Below are positions 7,713 through 15,742 of a stretch of DNA of 64,000 nt, one piece after another. The notes under the pieces were generated by a model. That model saw only the letters and a program-made list of their open reading frames with translations, searched no databases and had not been told where the DNA came from. How positions within the stretch are numbered: position 1 is the first letter of the stretch; every line of letters starts with the position of its first letter. Source of the DNA: CAWCAW01 sp963793645 (GTDB lineage Bacteria; Actinomycetota; Acidimicrobiia; Acidimicrobiales; UBA8190); NCBI GenBank assembly GCA_963793645.1, contig CAWCAW010000001.1, forward strand, positions 75,230 to 139,229. Reading direction: 5' to 3'. The translations under genes and the position numbers were made by a program.

Positions 7713-8537
7713 GTGAGCACTCTCGAGGACATCAAGCCGGTACCTGTCGCCCTGGGTGGCGTTCGGGGCGGCCCCGATACCCGGACACTGCGGCGTGACA
7801 ACTGGTGGCGCAGCCCCCTGGTCACGGTGGTGATCCTCACCACCTTCGTCGTCTACACGGCGTGGGCCATGTTCCAAAACGCCAACTACTACGTGGGCGC
7901 CTCCCAGCACCGCGACCTCATCTCCCCCATGTACTCCCCGTGCATCGTGGGCAGCTGCGTGCCCGGGTCCCACGGTTCGTTCGTCATCGGGTGGTGGGCG
8001 CTGTCGCCGGCGCTGCTGGCGTTGATCGTGCCCGGCGGTTTCCGGGCCACCTGCTACTACTACCGCAAGGCCTATTACCGCAGTTACTGGCAGTCGCCGC
8101 CGGCCTGCGGCGTCGCCGACGGGCACGCCACCTATACGGGTGAGACGCGCTTCCCGCTGATCCTGCAGAACCTGCACCGCTACTTCTTCGTCCTCGCCCT
8201 CGTCTTCAACGTCATCCTCACCATCGATGCCGTGATGTCGTTTCGCCTTCCGGGCGACGGCGGCATCGGCGTGAGTGTGGGCACCGTGGTGCTGTGTCTC
8301 AACGCCGCCTTCTTGTGGCTGTACTCGAGCTCGTGCCACGCCTGTCGCCACTTGTGTGGGGGCAACGTCAACCAGTTCTCCAAGCACCCCGCGCGCTACC
8401 GGCTGTGGAAGCTGTTCACCCCGCTCAACGCCCGCCACATGCAGCTCGCCTGGGCCAGCCTCTTCATGGTGGCCTTCGCCGACCTCTACGTGCGGCTGGT
8501 GGCCAGCGGCGCCTTCCACGACCCCAAGCTCTTTTGA
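7713..8537 (+). CDS. succinate dehydrogenase membrane anchor, Sdh1 type, Cys/His-rich
   Basis: The gene sits directly upstream of sdhA and sdhB and encodes a 274-residue protein with five probable transmembrane helices (about 35-54, 90-109, 152-177, 185-206, 244-263). This matches the single anchor subunit of the mycobacterial Sdh1 complex. Between helices 4 and 5 is a dense ligand cluster, C208-H209-x-C211-x-H213-x-C215, and further cysteines lie at 77, 82, 114 and 132. As I recall, a mycobacterial Sdh1 structure was reported to hold a membrane-embedded Rieske-type FeS centre; these residues are candidates for the same, by inference. The GTG at 7713 is preferred (AGGAGG at 7695-7700, GAGGAAG at 7704-7710); an upstream ATG at 7653 is possible. 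Confidence 0.8.
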   Translation: MSTLEDIKPVPVALGGVRGGPDTRTLRRDNWWRSPLVTVVILTTFVVYTAWAMFQNANYYVGASQHRDLISPMYSPCIVGSCVPGSHGSFVIGWWALSPALLALIVPGGFRATCYYYRKAYYRSYWQSPPACGVADGHATYTGETRFPLILQNLHRYFFVLALVFNVILTIDAVMSFRLPGDGGIGVSVGTVVLCLNAAFLWLYSSSCHACRHLCGGNVNQFSKHPARYRLWKLFTPLNARHMQLAWASLFMVAFADLYVRLVASGAFHDPKLF

Positions 8538-8564
8538 AACCCCGGACCCAAGGACATCACGGCC

Positions 8565-10367
8565 ATGGTTGACACCGAGACCCACGATTTCGACGTCGTC
8601 GTGATCGGCGCCGGCGGAGCCGGACTGCGGGCCGCCATCGAGGCCAAGGAACGAGGGCTGCGCACGGCGGTGGTGTGCAAGTCACTGCTCGGCAAGGCCC
8701 ACACGGTCATGGCCGAGGGCGGCGCCGCCGCCGCCATGGGCAACGTATGGCCCGAGGACAACTGGAAGGTCCACTTCCGCGACACCATGCGCGGCGGCAA
8801 GCTGCTCAACAACTGGCGCATGGCCCAAGTCCACGCCCAAGAGGCCCCCGACCGCATCTACGAACTCGAAAGTTGGGGGGCCCTGTTCGACCGCACCGCC
8901 GACGGACGTATCCTCCAGCGCGACTTCGGCGGGCACCGGTACGCGCGTCTCGCCCATGTCGGCGACCGCACCGGGCTCGAGCTCATCCGCACCTTGCAGC
9001 AGCGCGCCGTGGCGTTGGGCATCGAAGTGTTCATGGAATGCAAGATCCTGCGCATGCTCAAAGACGCCGACGGGCGCGTCAGTGCTGCGGTCGGTTACTG
9101 GCGAACCACCGGTGAGTTTGTCACCTTCAGGGCCAAGGCCTTCATCTTGTCGACGGGCAGCATCGGCAAATCGTGGATGTACACCTCGAACTCGTGGGAG
9201 TCCACCGGTGACGGGCACGCCATGGCGGCGTGGGCCGGGGCGGACATGATCGACATGGAGTTCGTCCAGTTCCATCCCACCGGCATGGTGTGGCCGCTGT
9301 CGGTGCGCGGCATCCTCGTCACCGAAGGCGTGCGCGGCGACGGCGGCGTGCTGCGCAACTCCGAGGGCCGGCGCTTCATGTTCGACTACATCCCGCCCAT
9401 GTTCGCGGCCGAGACCGCCGACAGCGAAGAGGAGGGCGACCGCTGGTACGAGGACCACATCAACAACCGCCGCCCTCCGGAGCTGTTGCCCCGTGACGAG
9501 GTGGCCCGGTCGATCAACTCCGAGGTCAAAGGAGGCCGGGGCAGCCCCCATGGCGGGGTGTTCCTCGACATCGCCTCGCGGCGCAGCCCCGAGTACATCC
9601 GCCGCCGCTTGCCGTCGATGTACCACCAGTTCAAGGAGCTGGCCGGCGTGGACATCACCGCCGAGTCCATGGAAGTCGGCCCCACCTGCCACTACATGAT
9701 GGGCGGCATACGGGTCAACGCCGATAGCGAGGCCACCACCATTGACGGGCTTTTCGCCGCCGGTGAAGTGGCGGCCGGGCTGCACGGCGCCAACCGTCTG
9801 GGGGGTAATTCGCTGTCGGACCTTCTGGTCTTCGGCCGGCGCGCCGGCATGGCCGCCTCGGATCTGGCCGAAAGCCGCGACACCCCGTCGGTCGAGCCCG
9901 GCGAGATCGACGCCGTCGTGCGCGACGCGCTGGCGCCTTTTGATCGCGACAGCGGCGAGAGCCCTTATGACATCCAGCACGATCTGCAGGAAACCATGCA
10001 GGCGCTGGTGGGCATCATCCGCACCCAGTCGGAGCTCGAGGAGGCTCTCGACTCGCTGGCGAAGCTCCAGGAGCGCACCGACAACGTGGCCGTCAGCGGT
10101 GGGCGTGTCTACAACCCGGGATGGAACCTGGCGACCGACCTTCCGGCCATGCTCACGGTGTCGCTCTTGGTCACCAAGGGTGCCCTGGAACGTCGTGAGA
10201 GCCGCGGCGGCCATACCCGAGACGATTACCCCAAGGCCGACCCGGAATTCGGCAAGGTCAACCTGGTCCAGCGCTTGGGCTCCGACGGAGGATTCACCCT
10301 GGACGCCGAACCGCTGGCCGACATGCCCGCCGACCTGAAGGCGCTGCTCGAGGAGGAGGCCCACTGA
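8565..10367 (+). CDS. sdhA: succinate dehydrogenase flavoprotein subunit
   Basis: The 600-residue FAD subunit oxidises succinate to fumarate at the inner face of the membrane. GAGGAG at 15-20 is the dinucleotide-binding loop. H46 in AHTVMAEGG is the expected covalent FAD attachment site. The block FHPTGMVWPLSVRGILVTEGVRGDGG holds substrate-binding residues, and the C-terminal HGANRLGGNSLSDLLVFGRRAG closes the FAD domain. It lies 27 bp after the anchor gene and shares one base with sdhB (TGATG), so translation is coupled. Fumarate-reductase activity cannot be excluded from sequence alone. Confidence 0.95.
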   Translation: MVDTETHDFDVVVIGAGGAGLRAAIEAKERGLRTAVVCKSLLGKAHTVMAEGGAAAAMGNVWPEDNWKVHFRDTMRGGKLLNNWRMAQVHAQEAPDRIYELESWGALFDRTADGRILQRDFGGHRYARLAHVGDRTGLELIRTLQQRAVALGIEVFMECKILRMLKDADGRVSAAVGYWRTTGEFVTFRAKAFILSTGSIGKSWMYTSNSWESTGDGHAMAAWAGADMIDMEFVQFHPTGMVWPLSVRGILVTEGVRGDGGVLRNSEGRRFMFDYIPPMFAAETADSEEEGDRWYEDHINNRRPPELLPRDEVARSINSEVKGGRGSPHGGVFLDIASRRSPEYIRRRLPSMYHQFKELAGVDITAESMEVGPTCHYMMGGIRVNADSEATTIDGLFAAGEVAAGLHGANRLGGNSLSDLLVFGRRAGMAASDLAESRDTPSVEPGEIDAVVRDALAPFDRDSGESPYDIQHDLQETMQALVGIIRTQSELEEALDSLAKLQERTDNVAVSGGRVYNPGWNLATDLPAMLTVSLLVTKGALERRESRGGHTRDDYPKADPEFGKVNLVQRLGSDGGFTLDAEPLADMPADLKALLEEEAH

Positions 10368-11191
10368 TGGCCGACGTCACCATGCACGTGTGGCGAGGCG
10401 ACCCCGACGGCGGCGACTTCGTCGACTACGTCATGCCGGCCGTCGAGGGCGAGGTGGTCCTCGACGTCATTCACCGCATCCAAGCCGGCCCGGCGCCGGA
10501 CCTGGCGTGCCGGTGGAATTGCAAGGCCGGCAAGTGCGGATCGTGCTCGGCGGAGATCAACGGGCTGCCCAAGTTGATGTGCATGACGCGCATGGACCAG
10601 CTCCCCGAAGGCGAAACGGTGACCGTGGCTCCCATGCGCGCCTTCCCCATCATCCGCGACCTCGTCACCGACGTGTCGTTCAACTACGCCATGGCTCGCC
10701 GGGTCCCGCCCCTGGCACCCAAGGCTCCCGACGCCGCCGACGGCCACTACCGGATGATGCAGATCGACGTCGAGCGGGGCCAGGAATTCCGCAAGTGCAT
10801 CGAATGCTTCATGTGCCAAGACGTGTGCCACGTGATTCGCGATCACGAGCCCAACAAGGAGCACTACGCCGGGCCCCGCATGTTCATTCGCTACATGGAG
10901 CTCGAGTCACACCCCCTGGACACCAACGACCGGCGCGAGTTGCTGCGTGAGCGCATGGGCCTCGGGATGTGCAACATCACCAAGTGCTGCACCGAAGTGT
11001 GTCCCGAGCACATCAAGATCACCGACAACGCCATCATTCCCCTGAAGGAACGTGTGGTGGACGCCTCCTATGACCCCATCGCCCGGCTGGGCCGAGCCAT
11101 CACCCGCCGGACGAGGAAGTCGGCCGATGCGGCCGCCCAGGACGCTCCCGCCTACAGCGCCCCCACCCGCGAGGACCGCGCCGAGCCATAG
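10367..11191 (+). CDS. sdhB: succinate dehydrogenase iron-sulfur subunit
   Basis: The 274-residue FeS subunit carries electrons from FAD to the membrane. The N-terminal ferredoxin domain has C48, C52, C57, C60 and C72 for the [2Fe-2S] centre. The C-terminal domain has CIECFMCQDVC and CNITKCCTEVCP, the ligand sets of the [4Fe-4S] and [3Fe-4S] centres. The last 40 residues are basic and Ala-rich and likely disordered. It ends the anchor-sdhA-sdhB operon; no second small anchor gene follows, consistent with a one-anchor complex. Confidence 0.95.
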   Translation: MADVTMHVWRGDPDGGDFVDYVMPAVEGEVVLDVIHRIQAGPAPDLACRWNCKAGKCGSCSAEINGLPKLMCMTRMDQLPEGETVTVAPMRAFPIIRDLVTDVSFNYAMARRVPPLAPKAPDAADGHYRMMQIDVERGQEFRKCIECFMCQDVCHVIRDHEPNKEHYAGPRMFIRYMELESHPLDTNDRRELLRERMGLGMCNITKCCTEVCPEHIKITDNAIIPLKERVVDASYDPIARLGRAITRRTRKSADAAAQDAPAYSAPTREDRAEP

Positions 11192-11202
11192 CCTTCGGCT
11201 CC

Positions 11203-11235
11203 GGCCCTGAGGCTGCCTCCGGTCCGCCTCGGGCC
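11203..11235 (+). terminator. possible terminator of the sdh operon
   Basis: GGCCC-T-GAGGC (11203-11213) can pair with GCCTCGGGCC (11226-11235), giving a 10-bp GC stem with one bulged T. It begins 12 bases after the sdhB stop and is followed by a short A-rich stretch rather than a T tract. Terminator function is a guess from position and strength. Confidence 0.35.
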
Positions 11236-11337
11236 CGTGACAAAAGCCCAGCCGGGGGGCGATGACAAGAAAAGAAGGTCGGGGCTACGCTCGTGGGAGG
11301 AGGCGTCCCACGCGAGACGCCGGAAAGGGGAGGATCC

Positions 11338-11556
11338 ATGACCGTCCCGGGAGTGCTCGACGACCAAGCCCTTCGTCGTTACCGTGAGCTCCTCGACGCC
11401 GAGGATGCCGCTTTCGACGAACTGGAGCACGCTTACGAGGAGGGCGACCGTGCCCACTTCGAAGGTGACCTCAGCGCCTGGCGCGACGCCCTGGCCCGGA
11501 AGCTGTCATTCCTCCATCGCATGGGGATCGACATCCCCCAACCGATAGCGGTCTAA
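11338..11556 (+). CDS. small hypothetical protein, 72 aa
   Basis: The ATG at 11338 is chosen because GGGGAGG (11327-11333) sits 4 bases upstream; in-frame codons before it lack a ribosome site. The product is a short, acidic, highly helical protein (ALRRYRELLDAEDAAFDELEHAYEEGD) with no cysteines, membrane segments or known motif. A two-helix bundle is likely. I do not recognise a family. It stands alone between sdhB and convergent mdh. Confidence 0.6.
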   Translation: MTVPGVLDDQALRRYRELLDAEDAAFDELEHAYEEGDRAHFEGDLSAWRDALARKLSFLHRMGIDIPQPIAV

Positions 11557-11584
11557 CTCACCGCGCCCCGCATGGGGCGCCGAG

Positions 11585-11654
11585 CTCGGATCAAACCGAA
11601 CTCGGATCAAGCTGGGCCCCGATCAAAGTGGGCCCCGATCAGACCGGGCCCAGC
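11585..11654. repeat. short direct repeats and hairpin at the mdh 3' end
   Basis: CTCGGATCAA occurs twice (11585-11594, 11601-11610) and GGGCCCCGATCA twice (11614-11625, 11630-11641). GCTGGGCCC (11611-11619) and GGGCCCAGC (11646-11654) form a perfect 9-bp inverted repeat, whose right arm lies in the last codons of mdh. The block could be a two-way terminator between the convergent small gene and mdh. The direct repeats suggest local duplication. Confidence 0.5.
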
Positions 11655-12640
11655 AACAGGTCGCCCACGGCTCGGCGCTCGGACTCGAGTTCATCGGTCG
11701 TAACCGTGATGCGCTCTTGCGCGAACTGACTGTGGGCAAGACCTTCGACGACCTGCCACCCTGAGCCTGAGCTGCGCACCGGAAGGCCGAACACGAGACC
11801 CTCGGGAGTGCCGTACTCGCCGTGGGACACCACCGCCAGTGATGCACAGTCCCCCGCCGCGGTGGGCTCGACGATGCTTCGCACCGTGTCCACCACGGCA
11901 CTGGCCGCCGACGCCGCCGATGACGCGCCGCGCGCCTCGATGATCTTGGCGCCGCGCTGTTGGACGGAGGTGATGAAGTCGCCTCGGAGCCAGTCGAGGT
12001 CGTCGATGACCGCGGAAGCCGGCTTGCCGTCGATGACGGCGTTCTCGAAATCAGGGAACTGGGTGGAGGAGTGGTTCCCCCACACGCCAAGCTGCTGCAC
12101 CGACGCCACCGGTACACCGGCCTTGCGGGCCAGCTGCGTCTTGGCCCGGTTCTCGTCCAGGCGCATCATGGCGAACCAGCGCTCGTCGGGAATGGCCGGC
12201 GCGTGCGAGCGGGCAATGAGGCAGTTGGTGTTGCACGGGTTGCCCACCACCAAGATGCGAACGTCGCCGGCCGCGTGGGCTCCAATAGCCTCGCCCTGGG
12301 GGCCGAAGATGCCTCCGTTGATGGTGAGCAGGTCGTTGCGCTCCATACCGGCCTTGCGGGGGATCGAGCCCACCAACAACGCCCACGACGTCCCGTCGAA
12401 GGCCGTCTTCAGATTCGATGTGGGCTCCACCGCGGCCAGCAGTGGAAAGGCGCAGTCGTCGAGCTCCATGACGACCCCCTCGAGGGCACCCATGGCCGGC
12501 TCGATCTCCAACAGGCGCAGGACCACCGGCTGGGTGGGGCCGAAGAGCCCTCCCGCGGCAATGCGAAAGAGCAGCGAGTAGCCGATCTGACCGGCAGCGC
12601 CGGTCACGGTGACGTGGATGGGGGCCGGAGTCGGTGCCAT
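11639..12640 (-). CDS. mdh: malate dehydrogenase
   Basis: The 333-residue NAD-dependent enzyme interconverts malate and oxaloacetate in the TCA cycle. GAAGQIGYSLLFRIAAG near the N terminus is the Rossmann loop. IPRKAGMERNDLL is the active-site loop that carries substrate-binding arginine, and GVWGNHSSTQFPDF contains the catalytic histidine. The length and motifs fit the cytosolic-type MDH of actinobacteria. It precedes neither sdh nor icd closely enough for a sure operon: 107 bp separates it from icd upstream on the same strand. Confidence 0.96.
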   Translation of the reverse strand: MAPTPAPIHVTVTGAAGQIGYSLLFRIAAGGLFGPTQPVVLRLLEIEPAMGALEGVVMELDDCAFPLLAAVEPTSNLKTAFDGTSWALLVGSIPRKAGMERNDLLTINGGIFGPQGEAIGAHAAGDVRILVVGNPCNTNCLIARSHAPAIPDERWFAMMRLDENRAKTQLARKAGVPVASVQQLGVWGNHSSTQFPDFENAVIDGKPASAVIDDLDWLRGDFITSVQQRGAKIIEARGASSAASAASAVVDTVRSIVEPTAAGDCASLAVVSHGEYGTPEGLVFGLPVRSSGSGWQVVEGLAHSQFAQERITVTTDELESERRAVGDLLLGPV

Positions 12641-12747
12641 AACCGCAGGCTATCGGCACCACCCCAGGCGATCCAGACGCCGCGCCGACCCTCGGGCCAC
12701 GCCGGGGTGGGCGGATTCGGCTGGGGCGGAATCGGCCGGGCGGGCCC

Positions 12748-13944
12748 TTAGAGCCGCTCGACGATGGCGGCGGCGAACTCGGAGGTCTTCACCTCGGTCG
12801 CCCCGTCCATGAGCCGGGCGAAGTCATAGGTGACGATGCGCGCCTCGATGGTGGCCTCCAGCGCCCGCACGATGTCGGCGGCGGCGTCTGTCCACCCGAG
12901 GTGCTGGAACATGAGCACGCCCGAGAGGATGACCGAGCCGGGGTTCACCTTGTCGAGACCGGCGTACTTGGGAGCCGTACCGTGGGTGGCTTCGAACACG
13001 CCGTGCCCGGTCACGTAGTTGATGTTCCCACCGGGGGCGATGCCGATTCCCCCGACCTGAGCGGCCAGCGCGTCGGACAGGTAGTCGCCGTTGAGGTTGG
13101 TGGTGGCGATGACGTCGAACTCGTCGGGACGGGTGAGTACCTGCTGCAACGTGATGTCGGCGATGGTGTCCTTGACGAGGATCTTGTCGCCTGGGTTGCC
13201 TTCGCAGTCGTCCCACCCCACCGCGACGTCAGAGAACTCGTCGCGCACGAGCTCGTAGCCCCAGTTACGGAAGGCGCCTTCGGTGAACTTCTGGATGTTG
13301 CCCTTGTGGACGAGGGTGACGCTCTTGCGGCCATGGGCGACGGCGTAGACGAGAGCGGCCCGGATGAGGCGCTTGGAGCCGTACTCCGAAATGGGCTTGA
13401 TGCCGATGCCCGAGTTGGGGCGGATCTCCCAGCCCATCTCGTCACGCAAAAACGCCGAGAGACGCAGCGCCTCGGGCGTACCGGCCTGCACCTCGAGCCC
13501 GGCATAGACGTCCTCGGTGTTCTCCCGGAAGATCACCATGTCGACTTTTTCCGGGTGCAGCACCGGAGAGGGCACGCCGGTGAACCACCGCACCGGGCGC
13601 AGACACACGTAGAGGTCGAGGATCTGGCGTAGCGCCACGTTGAGCGAGCGAATCCCGCCGCCCACGGGCGTGGTGAGGGGGCCTTTGATGCCGATCATGT
13701 GCTCCCGGAAGGCCTCGACGGTCTCGTCGGGCAGCCAGTTGCCCGTCTCCTTGAACGCCTTTTCGCCGGCGAGGACTTCCTTCCAGGCGATGCGGCGACC
13801 GTGCTTGGCGGCGGCGGCGTCGAACACCCGCTGGGACGCCGGCCAGATGTCGACTCCGGTGCCGTCGCCTTCGATGAACGGGATGATCGGTTCTTGGGGG
13901 ACGATCAGCGCGCCGTCATCGCCCAACGTGATGCGTTCAGCCAT
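12748..13944 (-). CDS. icd: isocitrate dehydrogenase (NADP+)
   Basis: The 398-residue homodimeric enzyme converts isocitrate to 2-oxoglutarate. It is of the Escherichia coli type, unlike the monomeric enzyme of many actinobacteria. GGGIRSLNVALRQ carries the substrate-binding serine that AceK phosphorylates in enterics. HGTAPKYAGLDKVNPGS includes the Lys-Tyr pair expected for NADP+ preference. Metal-binding aspartates are in NLNGDYLSDALAA. The gene is followed by metF on the same strand, 21 bp upstream of it in transcription order, with mdh downstream. Confidence 0.95.
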   Translation of the reverse strand: MAERITLGDDGALIVPQEPIIPFIEGDGTGVDIWPASQRVFDAAAAKHGRRIAWKEVLAGEKAFKETGNWLPDETVEAFREHMIGIKGPLTTPVGGGIRSLNVALRQILDLYVCLRPVRWFTGVPSPVLHPEKVDMVIFRENTEDVYAGLEVQAGTPEALRLSAFLRDEMGWEIRPNSGIGIKPISEYGSKRLIRAALVYAVAHGRKSVTLVHKGNIQKFTEGAFRNWGYELVRDEFSDVAVGWDDCEGNPGDKILVKDTIADITLQQVLTRPDEFDVIATTNLNGDYLSDALAAQVGGIGIAPGGNINYVTGHGVFEATHGTAPKYAGLDKVNPGSVILSGVLMFQHLGWTDAAADIVRALEATIEARIVTYDFARLMDGATEVKTSEFAAAIVERL

Positions 13945-13965
13945 GGACCGGAGCCTATGCGGCGC

Positions 13966-14831
13966 TCAGCGCGCCGTGCGAAGTCCGAGCGCTTCGTAGA
14001 TGTCGCGCGTGGCACTCGATCGGTTGAGCGTATAGAAGTGCAGTCCCGGTGCCCCGGCCGCCATCAGGTCCCGACACAGTTCGATGGCGATGTCGATACC
14101 GACTTGGCGTACCGCCTCGGCGCCGCCCTCGGCGTCGGCCGCCTCGAGGCGTTGCACCGCCCAGGTCGGGACTGCGGCGCCCATCTGGGCCATGCGGGGC
14201 ACGGACTTCAACGAGGTGACCGGCATGATGCCCGGCAACACAGGTTTGTCCATGCCGAGCGCGGCCAGGTCGTGGACCAGTCCGGTGTACTGGTCGATCT
14301 CGAAGAAGAACTGCGACACCGCGAAATCGGCCACCTGCATCTTGGCGGCCAGAAAGGCGCGATCCGACGCCATGTCGGGCGAAGACGGATGACCGGCCGG
14401 ATGAGCGGCCACCCCGATCGAAAAGCCACCCACGGCCCGAGCCAGTTCGACGAGCTCGAGGGCATGGGTGAGCTCGCCCTGCCCCGCGTCGGGATCGGTG
14501 GGCGGGTCCCCCCCAAGGCCATGAGGTTCTCGATCCCGGCCTTGCGAAACGACACCAGGATCTCGGCCAGCTCCAAGCGGGAATGGGCCACGCAAATCAG
14601 GTGCGCCATGGGCAAGAGCGTGGTAGTCCGCAACATGCCGGCCACCAGATCATGGGTGCGCTGGCGCGACTCGCGCCCGCCGCGGTAGGTCACCGACACA
14701 AACGACGGGTCGAGCGGCTCCAGCTCACGCAGCGTTCTCACCAAGGTGCGCTGCTCGTCGTCGTTCTTGGGCGGAAAGAACTCGAAGGAGTAGGTGGCTC
14801 CGGCATCGAGCAGGTCAGAGATGCGCGCCAT
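13966..14831 (-). CDS. metF: methylenetetrahydrofolate reductase, frameshifted
   Basis: The enzyme reduces 5,10-methylene-THF to 5-methyl-THF for methionine synthesis. The N-terminal part starts at 14831 (ATYSFEFFPPKNDDEQ, VSVTYRGG) and runs to GIENLMALGG. The rest (DPPTDPDAGQGELTHA, SQFFFEIDQYTGLV, HFYTLNRS) continues in another frame to 13966. The break is at a run of seven C on the plus strand (14508-14514); one more base restores the expected LMALGGDPPTDP. The total span, 866 bp, fits a one-base loss. Either a sequencing error or a real mutation; the rest looks intact and functional. It lies 12 bp downstream of folD. Confidence 0.88.
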
Positions 14832-14843
14832 GGCCGACCAAGC

Positions 14844-15734
14844 CTAATGGGACTTCGTGACGCTTCGTCGGGCGGCCACTACGAGGCGCCGCGCGGCGGC
14901 GTCCACAGCGTTGCGCAGCAACATCGCCCTCGTCATGGGGCCGACCCCGCCGATGCGCGGCGTGATCCACCCGGCCACCTCGGCCACCGCCTCGTCGACG
15001 TCGGACAGCAGCTTGCGGCCGTCCCATGAGGTGCCCGCCCCCACCACGGCCGCGCCCGGCTTCACCATCGAGGCGGTGACCAGCCCGGCCCGCCCGGCCG
15101 CGGCTACCACCACATCGGCGCTACGCACGTAGTCGGCCAGGTTCTCCACTCCGGTGTGCACCACGGTGACCGCCGCGTTACAGCCGGGCCGCTTCAGCGC
15201 CAACAGCAAGGCCAGCGGCCGGCCGATGGTGAGACCTCGGCCGATCACCACCACGTGCTTGCCCTCTACGGGCACGTCGTGGGCGCCCAGCAACTCGACG
15301 ATCCCCGCCGGCGTGCACGGCAACGGGCCCGGGCTGCCCATGACGAGGCGGCCCAGATTCACCGGGTGCAGGCCGTCGGCATCCTTGTCGGGGTCCACCG
15401 CCATCAGCGCGGCGGTCTCGTCGAGGCCGGCGGGCAGCGGGACCTGCACGAGGTAGGCGTGCACGGCCGGGTCGGCGTTGAAGCGGGCGATGACCGACTC
15501 GAGCTCGTCCTGGCTCACGGTGGCCGGCAGGTGCGCGTGCACCGACACCATGCCCACCTGCTCGCAGTCGGCGTGCTTCATGGCCACATAGCGAGCGCTG
15601 GCGGGGTCGTCGCCCACCAATATGGTGCCCAGTCCCGGCTGGACACCCGACGCCACCAGGCGGGCCACGTCGTCGGTGACCTCCGCCCGGATACGGGCGG
15701 CCAGGGCCTCACCGTCGAGAAGCGTTGCCGTCAT
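14844..15734 (-). CDS. folD: methylenetetrahydrofolate dehydrogenase/cyclohydrolase
   Basis: The 296-residue bifunctional enzyme interconverts 5,10-methylene-, methenyl- and 10-formyl-THF. The ATG at 15734 is chosen because LLDGEALAARIRAEV is the usual FolD N terminus. ARYVAMKHADCEQVGM holds the catalytic lysine, and PCTPAGIVELL and GGVGPMTRAMLLRNAV are conserved. The NADP loop reads VIGRGLTIGRP, where Gly replaces the common Ser. It follows purH by 8 bp and precedes metF by 12 bp, so 10-formyl-THF production is coupled with its purine use. Confidence 0.95.
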   Translation of the reverse strand: MTATLLDGEALAARIRAEVTDDVARLVASGVQPGLGTILVGDDPASARYVAMKHADCEQVGMVSVHAHLPATVSQDELESVIARFNADPAVHAYLVQVPLPAGLDETAALMAVDPDKDADGLHPVNLGRLVMGSPGPLPCTPAGIVELLGAHDVPVEGKHVVVIGRGLTIGRPLALLLALKRPGCNAAVTVVHTGVENLADYVRSADVVVAAAGRAGLVTASMVKPGAAVVGAGTSWDGRKLLSDVDEAVAEVAGWITPRIGGVGPMTRAMLLRNAVDAAARRLVVAARRSVTKSH

Positions 15735-15742
15735 CGCTGCGC

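Noticed and set aside
6067..7716. Plus-strand open frame of 549 codons
   Set aside because: Antisense to the MoxR-type ATPase; composition is typical of a mirrored codon pattern and no domain is recognisable.
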